Source: Furfurilactobacillus milii
Lineage (GTDB): Bacteria; Bacillota; Bacilli; Lactobacillales; Lactobacillaceae
Reading direction: 5' to 3'
DNA length: 64,000 nt
Assembly (NCBI RefSeq): GCF_009864005.1
Contig: NZ_WEZQ01000005.1
Span: forward strand, 372,408 to 436,407
Positions 44,403-54,472 of the stretch are shown here, piece by piece (position 1 is the first letter of the stretch; every line of letters starts with the position of its first letter). The notes beneath the pieces were generated by a model. That model saw only the letters and a program-made list of their open reading frames with translations, searched no databases and was not told where the DNA came from. Made by a program: the position numbers and the translations under genes.

Positions 44403-45983
44403 TTATTCAAGTAAATTGCTATCTTTAAGCGTTTCATCAAGCGGCTTACTTGGTTCTTGTGTGGCTTGTAATTCCTCCAAATGGTGTCGTTCTTGGTCAT
44501 TCAAGATATGCAAAGAAATTTGGAAGATTGAGCCATGACCAAGTGAGGACTCAACAGAAACGTGACCGTTATACCCTTCGACCAATCGTTTAGCAATGGA
44601 TAATCCGAGTCCATTGCCGCCTTTTTCCCGTGAACGCGCCTTGTCGACACGATAGAAACGATTAAAGACCCGATCCATGTTCTCAGGTGCAATTCCTTCT
44701 CCAAAGTCTTGCACGGACACCTGAGCGTTTCGCCCATCTTCTGACAAAGATACGTGGACCTCTTTGCGAGTTTGCGAATACTTAACTGCGTTGTCCATCA
44801 AAATAATGAGCACCTGCTCCAAATGATCACGAAACATCGAAACGTAAGTTGGCTTACGTAAATCATCATCCAAAGAAAAAGTGAAGTCCGGATGAATCAT
44901 CTTGAAATTGTTAAAGACCTGGTTGACCACCATTTTGATATCCGTAACCTGATTACGAAAATCAATTTCAACTTGTTCAGCCCGGGACAGATCCAACATT
45001 TCTTGTACGAGACTCTTCATCCGTTTGGTCTCAGCTAAAGAAGCCTGGATGGATTCGTTTAACACTTCGGGATCATCCTTACCCCAGCGATTTAGTAGCT
45101 CCATATGGCCCTGAATGATGGCCACTGGCGTCCGTAATTCGTGAGACACATCGCCCACAAATTGTTGCTGCTGATCAATATACCGTTGCATTTGATCTAG
45201 CATCCGATTCAATAATTCCGACAGATCAGACAATTCGTCATTGCGGCGAGACTCCGGCACCCGCGTACTAGACTGGGGGTCTTCACTTGCCTTAGTGATT
45301 GTCGCACTAATATCAGAAATTGGCCGCAAGAAATAACTAGCTAAAATGTAACCAAATACCGATATTGCCAGTAACCCAATCAGTAACAACACAATCAAGA
45401 TAGACCCAGTTCGTTGATACGTTCGCCAATAACCATTGAGCTGATTAGTAACTTGAACATAACCAACAACTCGCTTGGTGCCGTGCTGATAAATCGGCGC
45501 GCGGCCAACATACACAACGTGACCGTTCAAATGACTTAACTTCAATTGGCGTTTGCCAACGGACTCAAACGGCTGTGGATCAACTCGTGATGCGAAAATT
45601 TCAGAGCCACTACGGTCATAAACGCTAACGGCTAAATTATCATTGGCCAACGTTCGAATGATCGCATCGTTATATAAATTATGCTGTTGATCCGGTTTAC
45701 TTGGATTATGCGGTAAATAAGGGTTTTCACGGGGACGAAGAACCGGTTCAACATCATCACTCGTCAGGTCCTTAACATTGTCATTTAACCGTTGGGTCAC
45801 GACATTAATCGCATCCGTCGTCCGTCGGCGTTCTTGACGCAAAAGGACTGAGGTAAAGCTAGAAAATAATAATCCTAATACAATCGTAAAAATGACAAAG
45901 ACACCCGTACCGGTACCGAGTGCCCACTTCCATTTTAACGACATGCGTCGTCTTTTTTTGGTTGTTTGTTTATCAGTCATCAT
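44403..45983 (-). CDS. Two-component sensor histidine kinase
   Basis: Membrane sensor kinase of 526 residues similar to the LisK/ArlS/CroS type. TM1 is at about 21-46, an extracytoplasmic sensor domain at 47-190, TM2 at 193-216, HAMP at 217-270, then HisKA with phospho-accepting His281 in [13 protein letters not shown], and HATPase_c with N box DNAVKYSQ, G1 [11 protein letters not shown] and G2 [13 protein letters not shown]. Its ATG overlaps the response regulator stop by 4 bases (ATGA), so the pair is translationally coupled. Likely signal: envelope state; this is inference from the family. Confidence 0.92.
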   Translation of the reverse strand: MMTDKQTTKKRRRMSLKWKWALGTGTGVFVIFTIVLGLLFSSFTSVLLRQERRRTTDAINVVTQRLNDNVKDLTSDDVEPVLRPRENPYLPHNPSKPDQQHNLYNDAIIRTLANDNLAVSVYDRSGSEIFASRVDPQPFESVGKRQLKLSHLNGHVVYVGRAPIYQHGTKRVVGYVQVTNQLNGYWRTYQRTGSILIVLLLIGLLAISVFGYILASYFLRPISDISATITKASEDPQSSTRVPESRRNDELSDLSELLNRMLDQMQRYIDQQQQFVGDVSHELRTPVAIIQGHMELLNRWGKDDPEVLNESIQASLAETKRMKSLVQEMLDLSRAEQVEIDFRNQVTDIKMVVNQVFNNFKMIHPDFTFSLDDDLRKPTYVSMFRDHLEQVLIILMDNAVKYSQTRKEVHVSLSEDGRNAQVSVQDFGEGIAPENMDRVFNRFYRVDKARSREKGGNGLGLSIAKRLVEGYNGHVSVESSLGHGSIFQISLHILNDQERHHLEELQATQEPSKPLDETLKDSNLLE

Positions 45984-46696
45984 GAACGAATTACGTATCC
46001 TGTTCCACGAACTGTTTGAATGTAACTTTCCTCACCTGGGCGATCGATTTTATTACGCAGATAACGAATGTAAACGTCCACGACATTAGTCTCAACCTCT
46101 GATTCGTAACCCCATACTTTTTGTAACAGTACATCACGTGCTAACACAACATTGACGTTTTCCATCAGTGTCAGTAACAGCTCGTATTCACGCTTGGTCA
46201 AATTAATAATTTCATCACCGCGACGAACGATCCGATTTTCCTTTTCGATTCGCAGATCCTTATATTCAACAACCGTTTGTTTGAAGTTTTTCTGTTCACC
46301 TTCAATATCGATCCGCCGTAGCAGTGCCCGTACACGAGCCAGTAGTTCTTCAATAGCAAATGGCTTAACGATGTAGTCGTCAGCTCCGTGATCAAGACCA
46401 GAAACTCGATCAATCACTGAATCACGCGCCGTCATCATCACAATTGGTGTGCTCTTTACTTCCCGAACTCGCCGGCAAACCTCTAAACCATTTAATTCCG
46501 GTAGCATCAAGTCAAGTAAAATAACATCAAAGTCGGTTTCAAGTGCAGCCTCCAGACCTGTCCGACCGTTGTATTCCACTTGGGTTGTGTACCCTTCATG
46601 TTTCAATTCAAGGTCAACAAAGCGAGCTAGGTTCTTCTCATCTTCAATGATGAGAATGCTATACTTCTTCGCATTTGTTTGTTCCGTGTTTTCCAT
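45980..46696 (-). CDS. OmpR-family response regulator
   Basis: A 238-residue DNA-binding response regulator, partner of the overlapping sensor kinase. Receiver domain with acidic pocket IEDE, phospho-acceptor Asp62 in [14 protein letters not shown], Thr in MTARD and Lys in IVKPFA; C-terminal winged helix ([40 protein letters not shown]). Closest known type: LisR/ArlR/CroR. First gene of the two-gene operon. Confidence 0.95.
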   Translation of the reverse strand: MENTEQTNAKKYSILIIEDEKNLARFVDLELKHEGYTTQVEYNGRTGLEAALETDFDVILLDLMLPELNGLEVCRRVREVKSTPIVMMTARDSVIDRVSGLDHGADDYIVKPFAIEELLARVRALLRRIDIEGEQKNFKQTVVEYKDLRIEKENRIVRRGDEIINLTKREYELLLTLMENVNVVLARDVLLQKVWGYESEVETNVVDVYIRYLRNKIDRPGEESYIQTVRGTGYVIRS

Positions 46697-46820
46697 TTAA
46701 TTAACACTCCACATTTTATTATCGTTCTCTAAGTCTGAACGGTTCAATTTTTAACAACGCTCTCATTTTATCATTTAACCGCCATTTCTGCTAGCATCAC
46801 CGGTTGTCCCGTTTGAAACC

Positions 46821-47687
46821 TCAATGTCTTGTCCGAGACAGCGAATAAAATAGGTTAAATGACGTGTAAAAAAGCACGCCAATTACAAGCCAAGAAACAA
46901 TCGCCACATTGAAGTGTGAAAATACCAGCAATCCGACGAGGACGCCAACAATACCAGACAATGATGCAATACTGGCTACCTTGCGATCATAGTCCCCATA
47001 GTACACAAACAGACTACTGCCAGCAGCAACTGATAGTGCCGATCCACTCATCATAATTGGAAAAGCGACTAAGGGGTTTAATCCTAGCGCGTAGATAGTA
47101 GCTGTCGTTAGCGCATAAGATCCGATACCGATATTATTCAGTGCCCCATAGAGTATCTGCAACCCACAACCGACAATCAGTGACAGTCCGCTGAGTCGTA
47201 AGGCCGTCCCATTGCCAGCAATTAAATGTAACCGGCCAGCTAAAATGAATAGCCCTGCAATAATTAAACCACATGCAATCCATCGTTTGATCGTCCTTTC
47301 AGGCAATTTCACAACAAAGCGAGGACTCAACACCGCTCCCACTACTTGCGCAACTACTAATGCCAATAGGGTCACCGGGTCCACTTTAACGACACCAATG
47401 AACCCGACAGCCATCAGAACAAATGGTACGACGCCTTGAACATTAAGTGTTCCTGGCAGTCGCTTCACGGACACCCATTTAGTTGGTGTATAAATGGCTG
47501 TGCTGACCGCAAAGTCGGACACCCCTAACGTGGATAAAAAGAAAATCAGCATTCCGCTCAACGCTACCCCAATTGTCGGTGCGGGCGAGCGACGCACCGC
47601 ATCCCAGTGACGGTAAAGGTCGACACCAACATATACCGCAAAACACACGCCCACGATGATTAATACTGCTAATAGTCCCGTTCGCAT
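46821..47687 (-). CDS. TauE/SafE-family permease
   Basis: Predicted membrane permease of 288 residues and about eight helices. Two similar halves carry the family's Gly-rich repeats (IFFLSTLGVSDFAVSTAIYT and LYGALNNIGIGSYALTTATI). The TauE/SafE family exports sulfite, sulfoacetate or other organic anions; the substrate here is unknown. It stands alone between a two-component operon and rpmF; no ligand-linked gene is close. Confidence 0.85.
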   Translation of the reverse strand: MRTGLLAVLIIVGVCFAVYVGVDLYRHWDAVRRSPAPTIGVALSGMLIFFLSTLGVSDFAVSTAIYTPTKWVSVKRLPGTLNVQGVVPFVLMAVGFIGVVKVDPVTLLALVVAQVVGAVLSPRFVVKLPERTIKRWIACGLIIAGLFILAGRLHLIAGNGTALRLSGLSLIVGCGLQILYGALNNIGIGSYALTTATIYALGLNPLVAFPIMMSGSALSVAAGSSLFVYYGDYDRKVASIASLSGIVGVLVGLLVFSHFNVAIVSWLVIGVLFYTSFNLFYSLSRTRH

Positions 47688-47891
47688 GGATCACACTCCG
47701 TTCATAAAGATTACAAGCAATGATTATACCGTAATTCTCACAGTATTTTCGCCCCAAAGGTAAGAATAAAGTCCACATCACCACTAATATTTGAGGCCAG
47801 TAAAACGCCCAGCTAACCGGTGGTGTATTGTCAGCCTTTCCCGTAGCTTCAATATAAAGTGAGTCTCTTAAACTAACTGGCAAAAAAGCGA

Positions 47892-47930
47892 GAAAAAAAC
47901 ACCTGAGAGCCTAGGCCTCTCAGATGTTTT
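47892..47930 (-). terminator. Terminator after rpmF
   Basis: AACAtCTGAGAG-gcctag-GCTCTCAGgTGTT followed by TTTTTC on the - strand. Confidence 0.9.
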
Positions 47931-47940
47931 CAATAATGAA

Positions 47941-48126
47941 TTAAGCGTTGTTAGCAGTCTTAACGACTTGCTTGCCATCGTAGTATCCGCAACTAGGGCA
48001 GACACGATGTGACATCCGTAATTCACCACAGTTTGGGCATGGAGCCAAATTAGGCGTTGCTAATTTGATGTGACCTCGACGCTTCAACTTCTTTTCTTTA
48101 GATGTTTTCCGTGCTGGTACAGCCAT
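47941..48126 (-). CDS. rpmF: 50S ribosomal protein L32
   Basis: A 61-residue zinc-ribbon ribosomal protein beginning [19 protein letters not shown], with a complete CPNC...CPSC zinc site. The start follows AAGGAGG by 11 bases; the longer frame is spurious. It lies 64 bp after yceD, with which it is nearly always cotranscribed. Confidence 0.97.
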   Translation of the reverse strand: MAVPARKTSKEKKLKRRGHIKLATPNLAPCPNCGELRMSHRVCPSCGYYDGKQVVKTANNA

Positions 48127-48190
48127 GTGAACGAGCACCTCCTTGAATGATTTTATCCACACATGTGTTTTTAAAATCTGCTAAGCCATC

Positions 48191-48742
48191 CTACCGGTCT
48201 TGGTCCTGATCAGGGAACAATCCCTTTAACTTAGCGAGACGTGGATCAATGGGTTGATTTTCTTCCTGTTCAGCTGTGTAATCGTCCTCAGAAATAACTT
48301 CCCAACCATTTCCAGTTGGCATGTCCTGACCATTACGTTCTGACTCAGTTAGAATTTGCATAGGAATTTGGGCAATGATATTGTCAATCACACCCTCATC
48401 TAAGTCAACAGTTTGAGTCTCCAAGAGTAAAACCGTTTCGTTTTCCTCATAGCGATCAAAGTGACTCTCTTCCGTGATGTAAATCTCGTTCATGTCAAAG
48501 TCAAACGGAAAATCCACCGGTGCCAACGAACGACTCGAAGGCACTATAGCTTTACCGCTAACCTTAACATCTAGTAGCACATCGTCACGATCAACCATAA
48601 CGGTTCCAACCACTTTAACGGGATCGATGTCGATAACCCGATCGGCGAACCGATCAAGCATCTTCACTTTCACATCTAAAGTTTCGTCGATCCGCAGTGG
48701 CTCATTACGATACTTTTCAAGCTCTTTGAGCGACCATTTCAT
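48191..48742 (-). CDS. yceD: YceD family (DUF177) protein
   Basis: A 183-residue acidic protein linked to 23S rRNA accumulation/50S assembly. Recognised by DETLDVKVKMLDRFADRVID, the GKAIVPSSRSLAPVDFPFDF strand where zinc-binding relatives have Cys (absent here), and the acidic stretch VDLDEGVIDNIIAQIPMQI. AGGAGG lies 7 bases before the ATG of MKWSLKELEKY. Its consensus promoter drives yceD-rpmF. Confidence 0.93.
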   Translation of the reverse strand: MKWSLKELEKYRNEPLRIDETLDVKVKMLDRFADRVIDIDPVKVVGTVMVDRDDVLLDVKVSGKAIVPSSRSLAPVDFPFDFDMNEIYITEESHFDRYEENETVLLLETQTVDLDEGVIDNIIAQIPMQILTESERNGQDMPTGNGWEVISEDDYTAEQEENQPIDPRLAKLKGLFPDQDQDR

Positions 48743-48770
48743 CGATAAACCTCCTAATGCAACGAATTTC

Positions 48771-48799
48771 ATTATACCGGCGCATTAATACAATGTCAA
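48771..48799 (-). promoter_or_regulatory. Consensus promoter for yceD-rpmF
   Basis: TTGACA, exactly 17 bases, TATAAT on the - strand, about 30 bases before the yceD start: both hexamers perfect. Confidence 0.95.
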
Positions 48800-48826
48800 C
48801 GTAAAATCCTTGACAGCCAAATGATT

Positions 48827-49975
48827 CTATTTGGTGCCTATTCGGATGGGGTCATGACGAAAGTCCTGCGACTGCCCCGTTAACATTTCGTATAGCATAC
48901 CGGCACGATAGTCTAAATTTAACGTCGTTTTTTTTAAGTTCTGGTCAAACCTAGTTACGACGGGTAGTCCAAACGTTTTTTTATGTGCGTTTAAATACTG
49001 TTGACCAGCTGATGTAAAACCAAGTAACCGCAAGTAGTCTGTTTGACCGGGTGTCATTTCGTTATCAAGCGCGTGAACTAAAGCATACAAACAGACACGT
49101 TGTAATCGTGAATACGTATATCGTTTTGTCTTAATAGCGACTAAGAAATCATCCCAGTGCGACTGCGTTTCTGCAGCTTCCTTCAAACGATAATCTAAGC
49201 CTTCAGACATCTGATAAATTTGGTGCAAAGACGCCGTTGGCATCATCAATAAAGTATGCCGTAACAACGCCCACATCTTGGGTGACCACCCCTTCAATGG
49301 CGTCAAATGGCGAATATCAGCAAACGTCTCAGCCGGCACATTCGCTGCCACATTAACACCACGCTGATGACCGAGAACGGTCTGTCTGATGGCAGTTGCA
49401 CTCGAATAGCCCCGTGGATTCATTTGGTCATCATGGTACTCACTGCCAACCCTTGCCACCGGCATCAACTTCAATGGTGACGACAACTTTGCGTTCGCAA
49501 CGGCGTAACCATAGCCAAGAATATCGTTGGGTTGATCCAAACGAAATCCGGTTTGTGACTCTAATTGCGCGTTAAATAAAGTGGCATAGGTTTCATTAAA
49601 CGTCTTAAACACCTGCGAATCATTGACTGTCGCATGAGCCAACGCTGCAAAGTCCGTTTGCTCATGTTCGGCGCCAAAAACTAGCGTCGGTACTTGCATG
49701 GCAGATAACAATGACAAGGCCCCTTGTGCGAACAAGTGGGCCGGCTGAACAGCCCAGTGAAATGGCAACTCTACTACGAGATCAGCCCCATTATGAAGTG
49801 CCTCTGACGCTCGCTGCCACTTATTGAATATGGCTGCTTCACCGCGTTGAACAAAATTGCCGCTCATGACAGCGATAACGACGTCAGCACCTGTAACCGC
49901 TCGTGCTTGCTGCAAATGATATCGATGACCGTTATGAAATGGATTATACTCCGCCACAACACCTACTGCCTGCAT
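48827..49975 (-). CDS. tmcAL: tRNA(Met) cytidine acetate ligase
   Basis: Formerly YlbM. Forms N4-acetylcytidine at the wobble base of elongator tRNA-Met from acetate and ATP. It has 382 residues with an N-terminal nucleotidyltransferase-like domain: VGVVAEYNPFHNGHRYHL (HxGH motif), VIAVMSGNFVQRGE, ELPFHWAVQPAHLFAQGALSLL. Start is the ATG of MQAVGVVAEY, 7 bases after GAAGGA and 4 bases after the methyltransferase stop. Last gene of the yqeG-to-tmcAL operon. Confidence 0.94.
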   Translation of the reverse strand: MQAVGVVAEYNPFHNGHRYHLQQARAVTGADVVIAVMSGNFVQRGEAAIFNKWQRASEALHNGADLVVELPFHWAVQPAHLFAQGALSLLSAMQVPTLVFGAEHEQTDFAALAHATVNDSQVFKTFNETYATLFNAQLESQTGFRLDQPNDILGYGYAVANAKLSSPLKLMPVARVGSEYHDDQMNPRGYSSATAIRQTVLGHQRGVNVAANVPAETFADIRHLTPLKGWSPKMWALLRHTLLMMPTASLHQIYQMSEGLDYRLKEAAETQSHWDDFLVAIKTKRYTYSRLQRVCLYALVHALDNEMTPGQTDYLRLLGFTSAGQQYLNAHKKTFGLPVVTRFDQNLKKTTLNLDYRAGMLYEMLTGQSQDFRHDPIRIGTK

Positions 49976-49979
49976 AATG

Positions 49980-50720
49980 TCATCCTTCCCGTCGACAGTC
50001 AAAGAACCAACGTGTTGTATCTGCCTTTGGCTCTGCTTTCCCAAAGTCGGCAAACACCTGAATCTGATTAAAGCCTGCCTGTGTCAATAATCGTTGATAT
50101 GTTGCCAGTGGATACGTTCTTTCCACATGCAGTTCAGCGTGGTGGTCATAACCCTTAATTGAGTCATTCCAAATAAAAAAATTCAAATCGTGCTCAACCT
50201 GGTGTTCAGCATCGCCTTCATAACTGGTCCACATGAACGCACGATGATCATCGTGAAAATTGTACATATATCCGGGATAGACGTCATCTGTTTGATGCGG
50301 TGTAATGACGTCAAACAGATAATGACCATTGGCAGTCAAATGTGCAGCGGCCTCGCGAAACGCCTCCGCCATCTCCTCTTCATTGGGCAAATAGCAAAGA
50401 GAATCGTCAAAACAAGTAATTGTATTATACATTTCAAGATCGCCTAATGCAGTCATATCCCCCTGAATCAACGGCAATTCAACACCAACTGTCTGCGCCT
50501 TGCTTGCAGCAATGCTCAACATCTCTGGCGCTAGATCCAGACCGGTCACTTGGTATCCAGACTGAATCATCTTAATCGCTAACCGACCAGTACCGCATGC
50601 TAAGTCCAGCACGCTGTCAGTCTTCGCGACTCCTCGAGAGCGCACAAAACCCAGCCATGAGTCATACATAGCTGGGTCAAACAGTTCATCATAAAAATCG
50701 GCAAACTGTCCGTAAATCAT
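49980..50720 (-). CDS. SAM-dependent class I methyltransferase (YqeM-like)
   Basis: A 246-residue methyltransferase; motif I VLDLACGTGRLAIKM, followed by GLDLAPEMLSIA and QGDMTALG. It starts IYGQFADFYDELFD after Met, like B. subtilis YqeM, which has the same place after the rsfS homologue. Substrate unknown. Its ATG overlaps the rsfS stop by 4 bases (ATGA). Confidence 0.92.
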   Translation of the reverse strand: MIYGQFADFYDELFDPAMYDSWLGFVRSRGVAKTDSVLDLACGTGRLAIKMIQSGYQVTGLDLAPEMLSIAASKAQTVGVELPLIQGDMTALGDLEMYNTITCFDDSLCYLPNEEEMAEAFREAAAHLTANGHYLFDVITPHQTDDVYPGYMYNFHDDHRAFMWTSYEGDAEHQVEHDLNFFIWNDSIKGYDHHAELHVERTYPLATYQRLLTQAGFNQIQVFADFGKAEPKADTTRWFFDCRREG

Positions 50721-51079
50721 GCTGTTTCGCCCAACCAATCTGTTAGGTTAACCATCGGCGCATCTGACCATAATTTTTCTAAATCATAGTAATGACGCTG
50801 TTCTTCTTGGAAAATGTGAACAACAATGTCACCAAAATCTAGCAGAACCCAAGTGCCTTCTGCCTTACCTTCAACCCGGCGAACCGTTACACCGGCCTCA
50901 CCTTCAGCATCCAAAATAGCCTGAGTAATCGCCTGAACTTGACGCTTAGAACCACCATTCATAATGGCAAAATAATCGGCCACTAAGCTAACCTGCTCAA
51001 CATCTAACGCCACAATATCCTCAGCACGTTTAGCATCTCCGGCCTTAACAGCCACTTCCAACATTTGTTTACTATCCAA
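50717..51079 (-). CDS. rsfS: Ribosome silencing factor RsfS
   Basis: Binds L14 and keeps ribosomal subunits apart under nutrient limitation. It has 120 residues with the core KRAEDIVALDVEQVSLVADYF, GEAGVTVRRVEGKAEGTWVLLDFGDIVVHIF and YYDLEKLWSDA. GAGGAAC precedes ATG. It lies 26 bp after yqeK and overlaps the methyltransferase gene. Confidence 0.97.
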   Translation of the reverse strand: MDSKQMLEVAVKAGDAKRAEDIVALDVEQVSLVADYFAIMNGGSKRQVQAITQAILDAEGEAGVTVRRVEGKAEGTWVLLDFGDIVVHIFQEEQRHYYDLEKLWSDAPMVNLTDWLGETA

Positions 51080-51105
51080 AATAGTTCCTCATTTCACTTA
51101 ATTGA

Positions 51106-51723
51106 TTAATAGTTATATTTCATTTGCTTCTGAGCGACCCAACGATTAAACGTTAATAAGGTTGCCGGATAAATCGGCGCATTCTTTTCAGCTAAATACA
51201 GCATTGTGTGCTTCGTCTGAAAAGCAACCCCAGCACGCAGATCTTTGTGGGTTATCTGTCTAGCCTCATCAACACCATCAAAATTACGCTCGGGTTCAAT
51301 GTAATCCGCCATATAAACAACTTGAGCCAACGGTGACATTTCCACAGCGCCCGTGGTGTGATAACGGACAGCGTTTAAAATGTCTTCATCATCAATGCCG
51401 AGCTCATCACGAATAAATTCTGCGCCCACAATACCATGCCAAATGGCGTTGCCCCAATTCAGGAGATCTGGATCCATTTGATGTTTTTTAATCATGCCGA
51501 TGAACGCTTCATCGCTACGCTCCTTAGCATAATCATGGATCAAACCAGCAATACTAGCCTTTTCCAAATCAACACCATTCTCTTCAGCTAACTGAATTGC
51601 AGTCTGTTCTACGCGCAAACAATGATTGAACCGTTTGTCACGCAACTGTTGATGAACTGCTTCAACCAATTCATCACGTGTGCCTTTATAAAGATGCTGC
51701 TGATAACGCATTGTCTTACTCAT
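51106..51723 (-). CDS. yqeK: YqeK-type diadenosine tetraphosphatase (HD domain)
   Basis: Symmetrical Ap4A hydrolase of the HD superfamily. It has 205 residues; HD ligands are seen in HCLRVEQTAIQLAEENGV, AGLIHDYAKERSDEA (HD), IWHGIVGAEFI and VRYHTTG, then MADYIEPERNFDGV. The ATG overlaps the end of nadD by 8 bases. nadD-yqeK-rsfS is a conserved Firmicutes block. Confidence 0.94.
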   Translation of the reverse strand: MSKTMRYQQHLYKGTRDELVEAVHQQLRDKRFNHCLRVEQTAIQLAEENGVDLEKASIAGLIHDYAKERSDEAFIGMIKKHQMDPDLLNWGNAIWHGIVGAEFIRDELGIDDEDILNAVRYHTTGAVEMSPLAQVVYMADYIEPERNFDGVDEARQITHKDLRAGVAFQTKHTMLYLAEKNAPIYPATLLTFNRWVAQKQMKYNY

Positions 51724-52357
51724 GATACAACTGATGCTCCTTAATGTATGCTTCAACTGCCTCTGGAACTAAGTAGTGAATCGATTGCCCGCGTTTGACA
51801 CGATCACGAATCATTGAACTGCTGATGTCAATTGTCGGCACATCGACCCAAATAACTGGATATGGCGTTTGTTTCTTATAGCCAGCTCGACCAACGCCAA
51901 CAAACGTCACTATTTTTGCCAACTCGTCGATACGATGCCATTTCGGCAGATAGGCCACTTCATCCCCACCAATAATAAAGTAATACTCAGTTTTTGGATG
52001 ACGCGTCTTCAAATCCACCATCGTGTCATACGTGTAGCTTTTGCCACCACGTTGAATTTCACTCATCTCTAAGTCAAACAACGGGTTTCCGAAAATAGCC
52101 CGACGAACCATTCTTGCGCGTAGCAAAGGATCAATTGCGAGTTTAGGGTCAATATGCGGAGGCTGAGCGTTGGGCATAAAAAGAACCTTATTTAATCCCA
52201 ATTGCTTACCCACCTGATCCGCAATAATAAGATGACCTAAGTGTGGCGGATTAAAAGTCCCACCCAACATGCCTACCCGTTGTTTAGGCATTTCTGTGAC
52301 CATTTCTGTCATCACTTGAGTGCCCGTTTGTTTAGTCGTTAACGTCGATGTAATCAT
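51716..52357 (-). CDS. nadD: Nicotinate-nucleotide adenylyltransferase
   Basis: Adenylates nicotinate mononucleotide in NAD synthesis. It has 213 residues; GMLGGTFNPPHLGHLIIA (HxGH) near residue 29, IGGDEVAYLPKWHRIDEL, and the C-terminal ISSSMIRDRVKRGQSIHYLVP (ISSTxxR-type motif). The first ATG is retained because GGGA lies about 8 bases upstream, although it gives a 25-residue N-terminal extension compared with the usual start. Confidence 0.95.
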   Translation of the reverse strand: MITSTLTTKQTGTQVMTEMVTEMPKQRVGMLGGTFNPPHLGHLIIADQVGKQLGLNKVLFMPNAQPPHIDPKLAIDPLLRARMVRRAIFGNPLFDLEMSEIQRGGKSYTYDTMVDLKTRHPKTEYYFIIGGDEVAYLPKWHRIDELAKIVTFVGVGRAGYKKQTPYPVIWVDVPTIDISSSMIRDRVKRGQSIHYLVPEAVEAYIKEHQLYHE

Positions 52358-52394
52358 TGTCTATCCCTACTTATTTCACGTGTTTACCCTAACA

Positions 52395-52709
52395 CTAAAC
52401 CAATGTTGCAACCTTTTTAGATAACCGTTGATTATCTGGATCCGTTGCAGGCATAAACAATACCAGCGTATGACCGATTGTTTGGACCACAGTAATCCGC
52501 GGATTTTTTTCAATAAAGGTCTTTGCCTCTGCGACGGTTGCATCTGCACTTTGTAACAAATTTACCTTTATCAGTTCACGTTTCTCCAAGGCACCAGTTA
52601 ATTGGTCTAACCACGTTGCTGTCAAGCCGTTCTTTCCCACTGAAAACAGTGGACGTAGTGAATGTGCTTCAGAACGTAAAAAATGTTTTTGTTTACCCTT
52701 TAAATCCAT
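52395..52709 (-). CDS. yhbY: YhbY family RNA-binding protein
   Basis: A 104-residue CRM-domain protein associated with pre-50S particles. Core: MDLKGKQKHFLRSEAHSLRP, FSVGKNGLT, LEKRELIKVNLLQ with the GxxG-type loop replaced as in family members, and VQTIGHTLVLFMP. GGGAG precedes ATG. In the yqeG operon between yqeH and nadD. Confidence 0.94.
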   Translation of the reverse strand: MDLKGKQKHFLRSEAHSLRPLFSVGKNGLTATWLDQLTGALEKRELIKVNLLQSADATVAEAKTFIEKNPRITVVQTIGHTLVLFMPATDPDNQRLSKKVATLV

Positions 52710-52726
52710 ATAATGTCTCTCCCGTT

Positions 52727-53872
52727 TTAAATCATTGCGCGTCTTAGCAAGACGTTGACGCCTTTTGGCGCCCAGCCAGCAATCGTTACATTGGTAGGAA
52801 CTGTTACCCAGCCCAATCCTTCAATAACGAGATCACTTTTCTCCGTTGTGCGAAATTCGTGTCTTGTCAATTCAGGTAGATCTGCCAACTCTTCCTGGGA
52901 AGGTGGTGTGAGTATCTCACCAGCGTGATCACGATAAAATTCATCCGCGTGTGCCAATTTTGTTCGATGGATCATTAGATTGTTCTCAAAATAGGCACTA
53001 ACACCGGTTGTTCGACTGTCTGTTGTTGCAGACAATAAATCGAACCTCGCTACTGCACCCATGAACAACGTTTGTTCACCTTGTAGCTGATAAACACGTG
53101 GCTTGATTTCCTTTTGTGGCGCAACATACTTTAAAGCCCCTGCACTTAGAAAATGAGCCATCTGTTCAGGATGAATAATTCCTGGTGTGTCAACTAAAAC
53201 ATGATCTTCTCCAAGTGGAATTTCAATCTTGTCTAACGTCGTCCCAGGGAAACGTGAGGTTGTGATCAGATCAGCAACACCAGAGTTTTGTTTTAAAATC
53301 TGATTAATCAATGTTGACTTACCAACGTTGGTAACACCCACAACATAAACGTCACGATCACCGCGATATTTATCAATCAATGTCAACAGATCATCCACAT
53401 CGCGGCCATTCTTTGCGCTCAACAATGTGGTTGCCAGTGGTCGCAATCCATTGGCATTAGCTTGTTGACGTACCCAATCAGTCAGTTTACTTCGTTTGAG
53501 CGAACGTGGTAAAACATCTTCTTTATTACCAACTAGTAGGATCGGATTATCACCAACAAAACGATGTAATCCAGGGATCATACTGCCGTTAAAGTCAAAA
53601 ATATCAACGACATAGACGATTAGGGCATTAGCATCCCGAATCTGAGCTAATAACCGTCTAAAATCGTCATCCGTTAATGACACTGGTACGATTTCGTTGT
53701 AATGACGCAAACGAAAACAACGCTGGCAATATAATTCACCGTTTTCAAGACCTTTTTTTAAGGCCGATTGTGGTGTATAGCCAACGGCCGTGGAATCTGT
53801 CGTTTGAATCTTAGCCCCACAGCCAATGCAATACAGTGGCTCTGACGTTTCAGTCGTTACTGCTTCACTCAT
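52727..53872 (-). CDS. yqeH: Ribosome biogenesis GTPase YqeH
   Basis: Circularly permuted GTPase needed for 30S maturation. It has 381 residues: N-terminal zinc finger CIGCGAKIQ...CQRCFRLRHY, then G4 LVGNKEDVLP, G5 LLSAKNG, G1 GVTNVGKSTLI, G2 region and G3 VDTPGI, with a C-terminal RNA-binding domain. Start is the ATG 7 bases after GGAGG and overlapping the yqeG stop by 4 bases. Confidence 0.96.
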   Translation of the reverse strand: MSEAVTTETSEPLYCIGCGAKIQTTDSTAVGYTPQSALKKGLENGELYCQRCFRLRHYNEIVPVSLTDDDFRRLLAQIRDANALIVYVVDIFDFNGSMIPGLHRFVGDNPILLVGNKEDVLPRSLKRSKLTDWVRQQANANGLRPLATTLLSAKNGRDVDDLLTLIDKYRGDRDVYVVGVTNVGKSTLINQILKQNSGVADLITTSRFPGTTLDKIEIPLGEDHVLVDTPGIIHPEQMAHFLSAGALKYVAPQKEIKPRVYQLQGEQTLFMGAVARFDLLSATTDSRTTGVSAYFENNLMIHRTKLAHADEFYRDHAGEILTPPSQEELADLPELTRHEFRTTEKSDLVIEGLGWVTVPTNVTIAGWAPKGVNVLLRRAMI

Positions 53873-54396
53873 CGTAAGTCCTCCTGCCATGTCATCGTCG
53901 GATAAACACGGCGTAATCGTTGCATCACAAAACGCTCAAAAAAACGGTTAATCCGTGTATCCCACTTGTCCGTTTCGATCAACGGCTTCACTAAAATACT
54001 ACGCACATGCGCGTTATTTGCCGCCCACATGTCTGTCATCAACTGATCACCAACCATCACAACTTCACTATTGCTCAATGAGAGCCGCCGTTGTGCTTGA
54101 CGAATACCGCGCGTTAAAGGTTTTAGTGAACGTGAAACGAATTCAAGTCCTAATGGCGTGACTGCTCGCGACACACGGGCAGCATTGTTATTTGAAACGA
54201 CTACAATGCGAATATCATTTGCATGCATCGTTTGGATCCACCGTCGTAACTGCGGCGTTCCATCCGGATTATTCCAAGCAATCAACGTATTATCTAAGTC
54301 TGTCAAAATAACACGAATGCCCGCTGCCTTTAATTGTTCAGGCGAAACATTATATATTGCTGAAATCATCCAAGTTGGTTTGAAGTTGGCAATCAT
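53869..54396 (-). CDS. yqeG: YqeG family HAD IIIA-type phosphatase
   Basis: A 175-residue HAD hydrolase: FKPTWMISAIYNVSPEQLKA, motif I VILTDLDNTLIAWN, VVVSNNN (motif II), and motif IV VMVGDQLMTDMWAAN. Substrate not established for this family. AAGGAG precedes ATG. First gene of the eight-gene operon ending with tmcAL. Confidence 0.94.
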   Translation of the reverse strand: MIANFKPTWMISAIYNVSPEQLKAAGIRVILTDLDNTLIAWNNPDGTPQLRRWIQTMHANDIRIVVVSNNNAARVSRAVTPLGLEFVSRSLKPLTRGIRQAQRRLSLSNSEVVMVGDQLMTDMWAANNAHVRSILVKPLIETDKWDTRINRFFERFVMQRLRRVYPTMTWQEDLR

Positions 54397-54472
54397 TTAA
54401 AGCTCCTTGCTGCTGACTATTTTTTAGCACAAAATTATCTAAATCATTATACCAGAAAGCACTTAAAAATGC

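Noticed and set aside
47479-47883. 134-codon open frame on - overlapping the TauE-like gene start
   Set aside because: Out of frame with the permease, Cys/Arg/Trp-rich nonsense composition and no Shine-Dalgarno site.
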